The notes: generated by a model from the letters alone, not told the origin. Positions 9,382 to 18,060 are shown, counted from the stretch's first letter. The stretch is 64,000 bases of DNA from Streptomyces mesophilus (GCF_011044995.1 NZ_JAAKZW010000013.1:1-64000); one strand, 5' to 3'. Numbers and translations are program-made.

Positions 9382-9398
9382 GAGTGTTCCGCTCCCCC

Positions 9399-10352
9399 TC
9401 AGCCCTTGGCCACGGCGCGCAGCCGGTCCACGACGTCCGCCCTCAGTTCGGCGGGCTCCAGTACGACCACATCGGGCCCGAACTCCACGAGCCAGGCGTC
9501 GAGCCCGTGCCCGTACGGGATCTCCAACTCGTCCCAGCCGTCGCCGAGTTCCCGTACGCGGGCGGCCTTGGCGCGCAGCGGATAGCCGGCCTCCGTGCGC
9601 AGCCGGATCAGCGCGGTCCGGTCGGTGATCTCGCCGGCCCAGCCCGCGACCGTCTCGCGGACGGTGACGACATCGGGGATCTCGGCGGTGAACTTGCCCG
9701 CGCGCGAACGCACCTTGCCGGTGATCCGCGAGAGCCGGAAGACGCGCTCGGCGCCGCGGTCGCGGTCCCAGCCGGCCAGGTACCAGTGGCCGCGCCAGCA
9801 CTCCAGGGCCCACGGCTCGACATGCCGGGTCTCGGGGCGCGCGGCGGTGGCCTTGCGGTAGTCGAAGACGACGGGCCTGCGGTCGCGGCAGGCCAGCATC
9901 AGCGGCTCGAAGGCCGTTTCGTGAACGGGGATACGCGGTTCGAGCGCGCCATGGCTCTCATACGGATTCACGTCCTCGGGCATCCCCGCGGCGCGCAGCT
10001 TCTGCAGGGCGCCGCTGGCCGCGCCCGCGAGCCGTGCCTGCTGCCAGACCTTGGCGGCGACGCCGAGTGCGGCGGCCTCCTCGGCGTCGAGGGTCACAGG
10101 AGGCAGGTGGTTGGAGTCGCGGCGGGCGAGATAGCCGACCTCGCCGTCCAGGTTCTCCACCGTCTCGATGACCAGGCCGAGTTCGCGCAGATCATCCTTG
10201 TCGCGCTCGAACATCCGGTTGAAGCTGTCATCCGAGTTGGCTTCGAGGTAGGCCTCGATGGAACCGCGCAGCTCACGCTTGCTCAGCGGTCGCCGGGTCC
10301 CGAGCAGACACAGCGCCAGATTCATCAGCCGCTCTGCCTTGGCAATCGCCAT
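9399..10352 (-). CDS. pafB: WYL-domain transcriptional regulator PafB
   Basis: A 317-residue partner of PafC. It has an N-terminal winged helix (RPLSKRELRGSIEAYLEANSDDSFNRMFERDKDDLRELG), a WYL domain (RRPVVFDYRKATAARPETRHVEPW, then WYLAGWDRDRGAERVFRLSRI) and a WCX tail. The WYL fold is thought to sense single-stranded DNA or another damage signal. The ATG at 10352 begins at the conserved MAIAKAERLMNL; a longer open frame upstream runs into the terminator of the FKBP gene and is not coding. The promoter for pafBC should lie in 10353-10428, and autoregulation by the pair is possible. Confidence 0.92.
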   Translation of the reverse strand: MAIAKAERLMNLALCLLGTRRPLSKRELRGSIEAYLEANSDDSFNRMFERDKDDLRELGLVIETVENLDGEVGYLARRDSNHLPPVTLDAEEAAALGVAAKVWQQARLAGAASGALQKLRAAGMPEDVNPYESHGALEPRIPVHETAFEPLMLACRDRRPVVFDYRKATAARPETRHVEPWALECWRGHWYLAGWDRDRGAERVFRLSRITGKVRSRAGKFTAEIPDVVTVRETVAGWAGEITDRTALIRLRTEAGYPLRAKAARVRELGDGWDELEIPYGHGLDAWLVEFGPDVVVLEPAELRADVVDRLRAVAKG

Positions 10353-10428
10353 CGACGCCCTCTCCACCCCTCCTGGACAGCCACTACGAAGCTCGACCGT
10401 ACCGTCCCCGGGTAGCGGGGCAAAAGCC

Positions 10429-10458
10429 GAGGGCCCTTGCCAACAGGCAAGGGCCCTC
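10429..10458 (-). terminator. intrinsic terminator of the FKBP gene
   Basis: A perfect 13-bp stem (GAGGGCCCTTGCC / GGCAAGGGCCCTC) with loop AACA lies just after the FKBP stop codon at 10480. It separates the FKBP unit from pafBC. Confidence 0.85.
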
Positions 10459-10479
10459 AAATGTTCGAACCGGACCGGA

Positions 10480-10851
10480 TCAGACCGAGACCAGGTCGCA
10501 GACGAAGATCAGCGTCTCGCCAGGCTTGATCGCACTGCCGGCGCCGCGGTCGCCGTAGGCGAGGTGCGGCGGGATGACCAGCTGGCGGCGGCCGCCGACC
10601 TTCATGCCCTGCACGCCCTGGTCCCAGCCCGCGATGACCTGGCCGGCGCCCAGCGTGAACGGCAGCGGGTTGCCACGGTTCCAGCTCGCGTCGAACTCCT
10701 CACCGGTGGAGAAGGACACGCCCACGTAGTGGACCTGGACGTTGTCGCCGGCCTTGGCCTCGGGGCCGTCACCTTCCCAGATGTCCTTGATGTCAAGGTC
10801 CTTCGGGGGCTCGCCACCGGGGAAGTCGACCTCGGGCTTCTCGATGCTCAC
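10480..10851 (-). CDS. fkbP: FKBP-type peptidyl-prolyl cis-trans isomerase (cytoplasmic)
   Basis: A 123-residue single-domain FK506-binding isomerase that speeds prolyl bond isomerisation. Typical FKBP motifs are VHYVGVSFSTGEEFDASW, PFTLGAGQVIAGWDQGVQGMKVGGRRQLVIPP and LAYGDRGAG, ending with LIFVCDLVSV. It has no signal peptide, so it is a cytoplasmic foldase. The GTG start at 10851 has an AGGAG ribosome binding site 9 nt upstream. It lies downstream of the two-domain FKBP lipoprotein on the same strand and ends at a strong terminator. Streptomyces FKBPs bind FK506 and rapamycin. Confidence 0.93.
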   Translation of the reverse strand: MSIEKPEVDFPGGEPPKDLDIKDIWEGDGPEAKAGDNVQVHYVGVSFSTGEEFDASWNRGNPLPFTLGAGQVIAGWDQGVQGMKVGGRRQLVIPPHLAYGDRGAGSAIKPGETLIFVCDLVSV

Positions 10852-10894
10852 GTGTATTGCTCCTGATTTCTACGGATGGGCAACCCGGACAGTC

Positions 10895-10950
10895 TTACAT
10901 CTTCGCCAGGGTGTCCACGGCGTTACATCTTCGCCAGGATGTCCACGGCG
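10895..10950. repeat. tandem 28-bp duplication at the end of the FKBP lipoprotein gene
   Basis: Copies at 10895-10922 and 10923-10950 start TTACATCTTCGCCAGG and end TGTCCACGGCG; they differ at one base (27 of 28). The second copy encodes the last residues and stop codon of the lipoprotein gene; the first copy lies just beyond the stop and is non-coding. Confidence 0.9.
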
Positions 10951-11888
10951 AAGACCAGCGTCGACTTGGCGGGGATGGGGCCCTGCGCCTGGTCGCCGTA
11001 GCCGTCGGCCGGCGGCACGACGAGCAGCACGCGGCTGCCGACCTTCTTGCCCTCGAGACCCTTCGACCAGCCCGGGATGACCTGGTTCAGCGGGAACGTG
11101 ACCGGCTGGCCGTTCTTGTAGCTGCTGTCGAAGGTCTTGCCGTCCTTCCAGAGCTTGCCCACGTAGGAGACGGCGACGGTGTCGGTCGCCTTCAGCTCGT
11201 CGCCGGTGCCCTCGATGACGTAGTTCGAGACCAGCTTGCCCGGCGCGTCCTTGTCGCTCGGGATGGTGACCTCGGGCTCCTTGCCGTCCTCATTGGTGCC
11301 GATCTTGGGCAGGCTCGCGTCCGTCTGGTCGACGACCTTGCCGCCCTCGATCTTCTTGGGGATCGGGGTGCCCTTCGTCGCCTTCACGACGTCCATCACG
11401 AAGACGAGCGTGGCGCCCGGCGGGATGTCGCCCTGACCCTGGTCGCCGTAGCCGAGCTCCGGCGGGATCGAGACCTCGAGGCGGCTGCCCTGCTTCTGCC
11501 CCTTGAGGGCTTGCTGCCAGCCCTCGATCACACCGCCGCCGCCGAGGGTGACGTCGAAGGGCTGGCCCCGGTCGAAGCTGTTGTCGAACGGCTTGTCGCC
11601 GTCCCACAGCTGCCCCAGGTAGTTCACCTGGGCCTTGTCGCCGTCGGCCAGCGGTTCGCCCTTGCCCTCGCTGATGACCTCGACCTTCAGGTCCTTCGGC
11701 GGAGTGCCCTTGCCCTTGGCCAGGGTGGGCTTCTCGCCGAACTTCTCACCGGCGGTGATGGCGGGCAGCCCGCCCTTGCTCACGGCGGACGAGGAGGAGT
11801 CGGAGTCGGAGCCCTTGTCGTCGCCGCAGGCCGCTGTCGACAGCAGCAGCAGCGGAACGAGCACAAGGCCGGCAAGTCGGCGTCGCAC
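10923..11888 (-). CDS. two-domain FKBP-type isomerase lipoprotein
   Basis: A 321-residue exported isomerase. It has a lipoprotein signal peptide (RRRLAGLVLVPLLLLSTAAC, lipobox Cys at 21), a Ser/Asp linker, then two FKBP domains. Domain 1 spans about residues 60-160 (VNYLGQLWDGDKPFDNSFDR, LGYGDQGQG) and domain 2 about 190-321 (VSYVGKLWKDGKTFDSSYKN, DGYGDQAQG). Tandem FKBP domains are unusual; domain 2 keeps the VIPGWSKGLEGKKVGSRVLLVVPP core. It presumably folds proteins at the outer face of the membrane. The GTG start has GAGGA upstream. A 28-bp tandem duplication follows its stop codon. Confidence 0.9.
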   Translation of the reverse strand: MRRRLAGLVLVPLLLLSTAACGDDKGSDSDSSSSAVSKGGLPAITAGEKFGEKPTLAKGKGTPPKDLKVEVISEGKGEPLADGDKAQVNYLGQLWDGDKPFDNSFDRGQPFDVTLGGGGVIEGWQQALKGQKQGSRLEVSIPPELGYGDQGQGDIPPGATLVFVMDVVKATKGTPIPKKIEGGKVVDQTDASLPKIGTNEDGKEPEVTIPSDKDAPGKLVSNYVIEGTGDELKATDTVAVSYVGKLWKDGKTFDSSYKNGQPVTFPLNQVIPGWSKGLEGKKVGSRVLLVVPPADGYGDQAQGPIPAKSTLVFAVDILAKM

Positions 11889-11965
11889 AGTGGTCCTCTG
11901 GGGTTGCAGGAGTGTTCGGTGCCCGCCACCTTACGGCCAAGCCGTACGCCGTCCATGTAGGGCAT

Positions 11966-12007
11966 GCCTGCGGGCCCGTACCGATGGTTCGGTACGGGCC
12001 CGCAGGC
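11966..12007 (-). terminator. strong hairpin terminator of pafA
   Basis: A perfect 19-bp inverted repeat (starting GCCTGCGGGCCCGTACC) with a 4-nt TGGT loop, just after the pafA stop codon at 12022. It isolates pafA from the FKBP genes. Confidence 0.9.
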
Positions 12008-12021
12008 GGATTGCCGCCGGA

Positions 12022-13383
12022 TCACATCCCGGCGATGAGCTTCTCCACCCGGTCGTCCACGGAGCGGAACGGGTCCTTGCACAACACGGTGCGCTGCGCC
12101 TGGTCGTTGAGCTTGAGGTGCACCCAGTCCACCGTGAAGTCCCTGCGCTGCTCCTGCGCTCGGCGGATGAAGTCGCCGCGCAGCCGCGCCCTGGTGGTCT
12201 GCGGGGGCACGGACTTGCCCTCGAAGATCTTCATGTCATTGCAGATACGGGCGGCTTGGCCCCTCTTCTCGAGCAGGTAGTACAGCCCGCGCCGACGGTG
12301 GATGTCGTGGTACGCGAGGTCTATCTGCGCGACCCGGGGGTGCGACATGGTCATGTTGTGCTTGGCCCGGTAGCGCTCGATGAGCTTGTACTTCATGACC
12401 CAGTCGATCTCGGTGCCGATCCGGTCGAGATCCTCCGCCTCGATGGCGTCGAGGGTGCGCCCCCACAGTTCGAGTACCTGGGCGACCGTGCCGGTGCGGA
12501 TGCCGCGCCGGTCGACGAAGTCCACGGCCTTCTCGTAGTACTCGCGCTGCACGTCGAGCGCCGAGGCCTCGCGTCCGGAGGCGAGGCGCACCTTGCGCCG
12601 GCCGGTGATGTCGTGGCTGACCTCGCGGATCGCCCGGATCGGGTTCTCCAGGGTCAGGTCCCGCATCACCGTGCCCGCCTCGATCATGCGGAGCACCAGG
12701 TCGGTGGCGCCGACCTTGAGCAGCATGGTCGTCTCGGACATGTTGGAGTCACCGACGATGACATGCAGACGGCGGTAGCGCTCCGCGTCCGCGTGCGGTT
12801 CGTCTCGGGTGTTGATGATCGGCCGGGAGCGTGTCGTCGCCGACGAGACGCCCTCCCAGATGTGCTCGGCGCGCTGGCTCACGCAGTACACGGCGCCGCG
12901 TGGGGTCTGCAGCACCTTGCCGGCTCCGCACAGGAGCTGACGGGTCACCAGGAACGGGATCAGGATGTCCGCGAGCCGGGAGAACTCGCCGTGCCGTGCC
13001 ACCAGGTAGTTCTCGTGGCAGCCGTACGAGTTGCCCGCCGAGTCGGTGTTGTTCTTGAAGAGGTAGACGTCGCCCGCGATGCCCTCCTCGTGCAGGCGGC
13101 GTTCGGCGTCGACGAGGAGGCCTTCCAGAATGCGCTCGCCGGCCTTGTCGTGGGTGACCAGCTCGGTCACGTTGTCACATTCGGGAGTTGCGTACTCCGG
13201 ATGTGATCCGACGTCGAGATAGAGGCGGGCGCCGTTGCGCAGAAAGACATTGCTGCTGCGGCCCCATGACACGACACGGCGGAAGAGGTACCGCGCCACT
13301 TCGTCAGGTGACAGACGGCGCTGTCCCCTGAACGTGCATGTGACGCCGTACTCGTTCTCCAGCCCGAAAATTCGGCGGTCCAT
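12022..13383 (-). CDS. pafA: Pup-protein ligase PafA
   Basis: PafA (453 residues) attaches the C-terminal Glu of Pup to substrate lysines by an isopeptide bond using ATP, marking proteins for the proteasome. It belongs to the carboxylate-amine ligase fold shared with glutamine synthetase and Dop. Diagnostic motifs are the N-terminal [32 protein letters not shown], the nucleotide-binding [21 protein letters not shown], and [20 protein letters not shown]. The ATG at 13383 is 9 nt after the MFS transporter stop codon, so pafA appears to be transcribed from the MFS promoter or read through from it. It ends at a 19-bp terminator. Confidence 0.96.
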   Translation of the reverse strand: MDRRIFGLENEYGVTCTFRGQRRLSPDEVARYLFRRVVSWGRSSNVFLRNGARLYLDVGSHPEYATPECDNVTELVTHDKAGERILEGLLVDAERRLHEEGIAGDVYLFKNNTDSAGNSYGCHENYLVARHGEFSRLADILIPFLVTRQLLCGAGKVLQTPRGAVYCVSQRAEHIWEGVSSATTRSRPIINTRDEPHADAERYRRLHVIVGDSNMSETTMLLKVGATDLVLRMIEAGTVMRDLTLENPIRAIREVSHDITGRRKVRLASGREASALDVQREYYEKAVDFVDRRGIRTGTVAQVLELWGRTLDAIEAEDLDRIGTEIDWVMKYKLIERYRAKHNMTMSHPRVAQIDLAYHDIHRRRGLYYLLEKRGQAARICNDMKIFEGKSVPPQTTRARLRGDFIRRAQEQRRDFTVDWVHLKLNDQAQRTVLCKDPFRSVDDRVEKLIAGM

Positions 13384-13392
13384 GACTGAACA

Positions 13393-14652
13393 TTACGCCT
13401 GATGCTCCGTGCTGAAACCGGGTTCGACGGACCCTTTTCGATCACTTTCCGACGAGCCGGTGATATTCGTGGTGCGTCCGGGAACGGCGAGCACCTTCAC
13501 GGTGGCGAGCAGCACGGACAGCGCGGCGATTCCACCGACGCCCGCGACGGCGAAGCCCCAGGCCGTCGAACCGTTCTCGATCGCCGGGCCCGCAACGCCC
13601 GTTCCGACCGCCGCGCCGACCCCGAAGGTGGTCACCAGCCAGGAGAACGCCTCGGTCACGGTGCCGCGCGGCGCGTGCCGGTCGACGACGATGAAGGCGC
13701 ACGCGAGCGAGGGCGCGAGGAACACGCCGGCGACCGCGGCGAGTACGCACATGGCCACCACGTCCGGCGTGAAGGCGAGGGGTACGTAGCCGAGCGCGAG
13801 CAGCCCGACGAGGATGCGCAGCCTGCGCTCCGGGGCGCCCGTCCACTTCCGCGCGCCGTAGAACGCGCCGCCGAGCAGGGCGCCGAGTCCGAGCGCGGCC
13901 ATCAGCCAGCCGTACACGGACTCCTGGCCGTGGTCGTCGGCGTACGCGACACCGGCCACGGTGATGGAGCCGAGCGCGAGGCCGACGAAGAAGAACGAGC
14001 CGAGCAGCGCGAGCAATCCCGGCGAGCGCAGCGCCCCCAGCCAGTGCGCCTCGCGCGGCGCCGAACGCCAGGTGCGCGACGGCTCGGAGACCACCACGGA
14101 CAGGGCGCCCGCGACACCGATCACGTTGATGACGAGCAGCGCCCCGGCCGCCGACCACAGCGAGACGATCAGCGTGACCATCAACGGGCCGACGGTGAAC
14201 ATGATTTCCTGCGCCACCGCGTCCATCGCATACGCGGCGTGCACCCGGTCCTCGCGCTTGAGCACCCCCGGCCACAGGGACCTGAGGCCGCCTTCGAGCG
14301 GCGGTGTGAAGAGTCCCGCGATCGCCACGGCCACGTACGCGAGGAGCAGCGAGTCGATGCCCACGAACGCGAACAGCGCCATCCCGAGCGCGGACACGAT
14401 CGCCGCGGGCAGCATCACCCGCGGCTGTCCGCGCAGGTCCACGGCCCGGCCCAGGAGCGGCTGGCCGACGGCGGTGGCGAGCCCGTACACGGCGGCCAGG
14501 ACGCCCGCGAGCGTGTAGCTGCCGCCCTCGGCGCGCGTGAACAGCACGATCGCGATATGCCCGGTGGCACTCGGCAGCCGGCCCACCAGGGTGCCGGTGA
14601 GCAGCCGCGCCGCATGCCGTGTGCGCAGCAGCTCCGCGTATCCCGCGGCCAT
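13393..14652 (-). CDS. MFS transporter
   Basis: A 419-residue membrane protein with about 12 hydrophobic helices in two six-helix halves, as in the major facilitator superfamily (drug/sugar exporter-like). No substrate-specific motif was recognised. A polar C-terminal tail of about 35 residues is probably cytoplasmic. The ATG at 14652 has a GAGAGGAG ribosome binding site. It is divergent from the LacI regulator, and a perfect 10+10 bp inverted repeat lies between them, so LacI-type repression of this gene is likely. Its stop is 9 nt before pafA, which ties pafA expression to this promoter. Confidence 0.88.
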   Translation of the reverse strand: MAAGYAELLRTRHAARLLTGTLVGRLPSATGHIAIVLFTRAEGGSYTLAGVLAAVYGLATAVGQPLLGRAVDLRGQPRVMLPAAIVSALGMALFAFVGIDSLLLAYVAVAIAGLFTPPLEGGLRSLWPGVLKREDRVHAAYAMDAVAQEIMFTVGPLMVTLIVSLWSAAGALLVINVIGVAGALSVVVSEPSRTWRSAPREAHWLGALRSPGLLALLGSFFFVGLALGSITVAGVAYADDHGQESVYGWLMAALGLGALLGGAFYGARKWTGAPERRLRILVGLLALGYVPLAFTPDVVAMCVLAAVAGVFLAPSLACAFIVVDRHAPRGTVTEAFSWLVTTFGVGAAVGTGVAGPAIENGSTAWGFAVAGVGGIAALSVLLATVKVLAVPGRTTNITGSSESDRKGSVEPGFSTEHQA

Positions 14653-14688
14653 CGGCGGGCTCCTCTCGCTGGGTCCAGGATGAAGTTT

Positions 14689-14715
14689 TACGTATAACGT
14701 CCGTGGTTATACGTA
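14689..14715. promoter_or_regulatory. operator-like inverted repeat between MFS and lacI-family genes
   Basis: Perfect 10-bp arms TACGTATAAC (14689-14698) and GTTATACGTA (14706-14715) with a 7-bp spacer. It stands in the 193-bp divergent intergenic region, upstream of both genes, and is AT-rich against its surroundings. It is the obvious binding site for the adjacent LacI-family repressor. Confidence 0.75.
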
Positions 14716-14845
14716 CCATGAGCCCAGCCCACCGGTCCAGCCCCGGACCCGGACCACCGGTCCCGCACAGGGCAACCACCCGGCCCCGTACGGGCCGGCC
14801 AACCGGTCCCGCACGGACCCCGAGCAACCGCAACGAGGAGCCGCC

Positions 14846-15847
14846 GTGGCCCGGCCCACGAGCAAGGACGTGGCCCACGCAGCCGGGGTCTCCCAGGCCG
14901 CCGTCTCCCTCGTCCTGGGCGACAAATGGCGCGGCCGCGTCTCCGAGGCCACCGCCGAACGCGTCCGCACCGCGGCCCGCGACCTCGGCTACCGCCCCAA
15001 CCTCGCCGCCCGCAATCTGCGCCTCGGCTCCACACGCACCGTGCTCCTGGTCGTCCCGGCACTCACCAACGACTTCTTCGCCCGCGTCTACACCGGCGCC
15101 GCCCGCATCGCCGCCGCCCACGACTTCGGCGTGGTCCTCTACCCCTCCCCCGACGGCATCGGACCCGCCAAAGACCCCTTCGCCTCGGCCCGTTCGGCCC
15201 TCGACGGCGTCATCGCCTCCTCCATGGCGGCCGGCGCACTCGCCGACATCCGCGGCGCCGACCTGCCCCTCGTCATGCTCGACAGCGACCCGGCCGACAC
15301 CACGGCCGCCGCCCACGTGAACGTCGACCTGGCCGACGGCATGCGCCAGATGACCGAGCACCTGCTCTCGCTCGGCCACCGCCGCTTCCTGCATCTGGCC
15401 GCCGATGTCGACTCATGGACTTTCGCCGTACGAGCCGACTCCATCGCCCACGCCCTGCGCACCGCCCCCGACGCCACCCTGCGCACCGAGCACGCGCCCC
15501 TCACCGTGCACGGCGCCCGTGCCGCCGCAGAGCGCGCCCTGACCGCCACGACGCCGCGCCCCACGGCCGTCCTCTGCGACGACGACATCATCGCGGCCGG
15601 CGCCTGCAAGGCCGTACGCCGCCTCGGCCTGCGCATCCCCGAGGACATCTCCGTCACGGGCTTCGACGACCTGGCCCTGGCCACTGCCGTCGACCCCGAG
15701 CTCACCACCATCCGCATGCCCGCCGAACTGGTCGGGGAACGCGGCATGCAAGCCCTCCTGCACGTACTGGAAGGCAAGGAACCCCAAAGCGACGCACTCC
15801 CCGTCGAGTTGATCGTCCGCGACTCCACAGCGCCGCCCACCGCATAG
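14846..15847 (+). CDS. LacI-family transcriptional regulator
   Basis: A 333-residue repressor. The N-terminal helix-turn-helix is SKDVAHAAGVSQAAVSLVLG with the hinge helix YRPNLAARNLRLGST. A periplasmic-binding-protein-like effector domain follows, with VVPALTNDFFARVYTGA, the PTAVLCDDDIIAAGA loop and GFDDLALATAVDPELTTI. The ligand is probably a sugar or nucleoside but is not known. The GTG at 14846 has GAGGAG 5 nt upstream. It is divergent from the MFS gene with a palindromic operator between, and converges on prcA with a shared terminator. Confidence 0.93.
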   Translation: MARPTSKDVAHAAGVSQAAVSLVLGDKWRGRVSEATAERVRTAARDLGYRPNLAARNLRLGSTRTVLLVVPALTNDFFARVYTGAARIAAAHDFGVVLYPSPDGIGPAKDPFASARSALDGVIASSMAAGALADIRGADLPLVMLDSDPADTTAAAHVNVDLADGMRQMTEHLLSLGHRRFLHLAADVDSWTFAVRADSIAHALRTAPDATLRTEHAPLTVHGARAAAERALTATTPRPTAVLCDDDIIAAGACKAVRRLGLRIPEDISVTGFDDLALATAVDPELTTIRMPAELVGERGMQALLHVLEGKEPQSDALPVELIVRDSTAPPTA

Positions 15848-15865
15848 CGCCCCCGTGGAAACACC

Positions 15866-15901
15866 ACGCCCCCGCCACCGGAAATCCGGCGACGGGGGCG
15901 T
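15866..15901. terminator. bidirectional terminator between lacI-family gene and prcA
   Basis: Outer arms ACGCCCCCG / CGGGGGCGT plus inner arms CCGG / CCGG around an AAAT loop, in the 74-bp gap between the convergent regulator and prcA. Confidence 0.8.
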
Positions 15902-15921
15902 ACGTGGTCAGGCAGGCGAGC

Positions 15922-16677
15922 TCAGGACTCGCCCTCCTCCTCGTCCGACGGCGCATCGGTCGGCGTGGCAGCCGCGCCGTCCGCCTCGAGCAGCCGCTTC
16001 AGCTGCCGCCCGACAATGCGCTTGAACTTCCGCTGCTGCGGACGCGTACGGTCCAGGACCGCCACCTCGAGGCGCTCCGCGGGAATCTCCCGCTCGCTCC
16101 CGTTGGCCTCGCGCGACAGCGCCTGCACCGCCAGCTTCAGCGCCTCCGCCAGCGTCATCCCGTCCTGGTGACGCTGATCGAGGAAGGTGCTGATCTGCTC
16201 CGCATTGCCGCCCACCGCGACCGAGCCGTGCTCGTCCACGATCGAACCGTCATGCGGCAGCCGGTAGATCTGGTCACCGGCAGGCTCATGACCCACCTCG
16301 GCGACGACCAGCTCCACCTCATAAGGCTTCTCCGCGGCGCTGGAGAAAATCGTGCCGAGCGTCTGGGCGTACACATTGGCCAGCCCACGCGCCGTCACAT
16401 CGTCACGGTCATAGGTATAGCCGCGCAGATCCGCGTAACGGACGCCTCCGATACGCAAGTTCTCGTATTCGTTGTACTTACCGGCCGCGGCAAAACCGAT
16501 CCGGTCATAGATCTCGCTGAACTTGTGCAGCGCTCGGGACGGATTCTCTCCGACGAACACAATCCCGTCGGCGTACTGCATCACCACAAGGCTGCGTCCA
16601 CGGGCGATGCCCTTACGGGCGTACTCCGCCCGGTCGGCCATGGCCTGCTGGGGTGAGACATAGAACGGCGTCGACAC
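15922..16677 (-). CDS. prcA: 20S proteasome alpha subunit PrcA
   Basis: A 251-residue non-catalytic subunit that forms the outer rings and gate of the actinobacterial 20S proteasome. The N terminus ([28 protein letters not shown]) is the gating segment and H0 helix typical of alpha subunits. The body is the Ntn-hydrolase fold without a catalytic Thr. The C-terminal ~15 residues ([19 protein letters not shown]) are an acidic tail. The GTG start at 16677 is 52 nt after the prcB stop, in the usual prcB-prcA order. Here pafA does not follow directly: a MFS/LacI pair intervenes. Confidence 0.96.
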   Translation of the reverse strand: MSTPFYVSPQQAMADRAEYARKGIARGRSLVVMQYADGIVFVGENPSRALHKFSEIYDRIGFAAAGKYNEYENLRIGGVRYADLRGYTYDRDDVTARGLANVYAQTLGTIFSSAAEKPYEVELVVAEVGHEPAGDQIYRLPHDGSIVDEHGSVAVGGNAEQISTFLDQRHQDGMTLAEALKLAVQALSREANGSEREIPAERLEVAVLDRTRPQQRKFKRIVGRQLKRLLEADGAAATPTDAPSDEEEGES

Positions 16678-16729
16678 CGGCTATCCGTCCCTTTCTGTCA
16701 GTGACAAGTGCATTCCGGTCCACCCGCTC

Positions 16730-17575
16730 TCAGAGCAGCGCGGCCCGCGGGCCATCGGGTCGTTCGAGGCGGTGCTCCACGACCGCGCGGGCGATGGCCG
16801 AGGACTCCTCCTCGGACAGCCGCCGGAAGCCCTCATCGGTGATAACGGTGACGATCGGGTAGATCCGGCGGGCCACATCCGGGCCACCCGTCGCCGAATC
16901 GTCGTCCGCGGCGTCGTACAGCGCCTGGACGACCAGCGTCGTGGCATCCTGCTCGCTCAAACCGTCGTGGAACAGCTTCTTCAGCGCACCACGGGCGAAG
17001 ATCGAACCGGAACCCGTGGCCGCGAAGCCCTGCTCCTCGGTACGGCCACCGGTCACGTCGTAACTGAAGATCCGGCCGCGCTCGCGATCCAGGTCGAACC
17101 CGGCGAACAGCGGCACCACCGCGAGGCCCTGCATCGCCATGGCGAGGTTCGAACGGATCATCGTGGACAGCCGGTTGGCCTTGCCCTCAAGGGACAGCTG
17201 CGCGCCCTCGACCTTCTCGAAGTGCTCCAGCTCCAGCTGGAACAGCTTCACCATCTCGACGGCCAGACCCGCGGTGCCGGCGATACCCACCGCCGAGTAC
17301 TCGTCCGCGGGGAAGACCTTCTCCATATCGCGCGAAGCGATCATGTTGCCCATCGTGGCCCGCCGGTCACCGGCTAGCACCACGCCACCGGGGAACGTCA
17401 CGGCCACGATCGTCGTACCGTGCGGCGCCTCGAACGCACCCTTCACGGGCGGGAGCTGACGGTTCGCGGGCAGCATGTCCGGCTGGTGCTCGCCGAGAAA
17501 GTCCACGAAGGACGAGGACCCGGGCGTCAGGAAGGCAGCTGGTAGACGCCCGGTGCTACGAGGATTGGCTTCCAC
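16730..17575 (-). CDS. prcB: 20S proteasome beta subunit PrcB (catalytic)
   Basis: A 281-residue precursor of the catalytic subunit. A 53-residue propeptide ends at PHG and is autocleaved to expose Thr54 ([21 protein letters not shown]), the N-terminal nucleophile; the following GDRRAT matches the catalytic Lys/Arg region of the family. Later motifs are [20 protein letters not shown] and [14 protein letters not shown]. The mature subunit of ~228 residues forms the inner rings. The GTG at 17575 has a GGAGG ribosome binding site 6 nt upstream. The preceding HNH frame overlaps its first 49 bases. Confidence 0.96.
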   Translation of the reverse strand: MEANPRSTGRLPAAFLTPGSSSFVDFLGEHQPDMLPANRQLPPVKGAFEAPHGTTIVAVTFPGGVVLAGDRRATMGNMIASRDMEKVFPADEYSAVGIAGTAGLAVEMVKLFQLELEHFEKVEGAQLSLEGKANRLSTMIRSNLAMAMQGLAVVPLFAGFDLDRERGRIFSYDVTGGRTEEQGFAATGSGSIFARGALKKLFHDGLSEQDATTLVVQALYDAADDDSATGGPDVARRIYPIVTVITDEGFRRLSEEESSAIARAVVEHRLERPDGPRAALL

Positions 17576-17775
17576 GAGTTTCCTCCCAGATATGCGATGG
17601 CCCGACCGAGAGCGTCGGGATCATCCCCCAACTTGCCGATGGCCGAATTGCAGTTGAAGCAGAGTACGCCTCGGACCCTACCCGTCTCGTGGCAATGATC
17701 CACATGGTTGGCGGGCCGCTTCGGGAAGTTCCCGGAGGGATGAAAGCAGGCGCGCGACCGAGACCGCCCTGCCAC
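17527..17775 (-). CDS. truncated endonuclease VII-type HNH protein (possible remnant)
   Basis: An 82-residue frame whose residues ~24-82 match the C-terminal half of recombination endonuclease VII-like HNH proteins: active-site [13 protein letters not shown], the zinc knuckle CFNC, and the tail [16 protein letters not shown]. The first zinc knuckle (Cys-x2-Cys) expected ~30 residues before DHCH is missing; only one Cys is present. Upstream, the frame is closed by the pup stop codon and contains no ATG, so the only start is a GTG at 17775 without a clear ribosome binding site. It overlaps the prcB start by 49 bp. Either a degraded gene or a short functional variant; the first is more likely. 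Confidence 0.55.
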   Translation of the reverse strand: MAGRSRSRACFHPSGNFPKRPANHVDHCHETGRVRGVLCFNCNSAIGKLGDDPDALGRAIAYLGGNSWKPILVAPGVYQLPS

Positions 17776-17841
17776 GCGCCTGCTTCCCGTCCGAGACTCC
17801 GGGCCCGACCGCCACCACCTTCGATCCGAAGGCAGGTCGGC

Positions 17842-18060
17842 CTACTGGCCACCCTTTTGAACGAAGGACCTCACGAAGTCCTCTGCGTTCTCTTCGAGCA
17901 CATCATCGATTTCGTCCAGAACCGAGTCGACGTCCTCGCTCAGCTTCTCCTGGCGTTCCGCCAGGTCCTCGGAGCCCTGTGCATCCTGCACCTGCTCCTC
18001 GGTCTCCTCGGTAGAACGCGTGGCCTTCTGCTGTCCGCCGCCGGTGTCCTTGGTCGCCAT
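17842..18060 (-). CDS. pup: prokaryotic ubiquitin-like protein Pup
   Basis: A 72-residue, acidic, Gln/Glu-rich, intrinsically disordered tag. The C terminus is FVQKGGQ; the last Gln is deamidated to Glu by Dop before ligation by PafA. The central helix-forming segment (LAERQEKLSEDVDSVLDEIDDVLEENAEDFV) binds the coiled coils of the ARC/Mpa ATPase. The ATG at 18060 has GGTGAGGG upstream. It lies between dop and prcB on the same strand, with 128 bp to dop. Confidence 0.97.
   Translation of the reverse strand: MATKDTGGGQQKATRSTEETEEQVQDAQGSEDLAERQEKLSEDVDSVLDEIDDVLEENAEDFVRSFVQKGGQ

Noticed and set aside
17776..17841. A frameshift restoring the missing N-terminal part of the HNH protein
   Set aside because: All three minus-strand frames between pup and the HNH motif were read; none shows the expected Cys-x2-Cys knuckle.
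17556..17852. A 98-codon minus-strand frame over the HNH region
   Set aside because: Different frame from the HNH motif, overlaps the pup end, and has no recognisable content.
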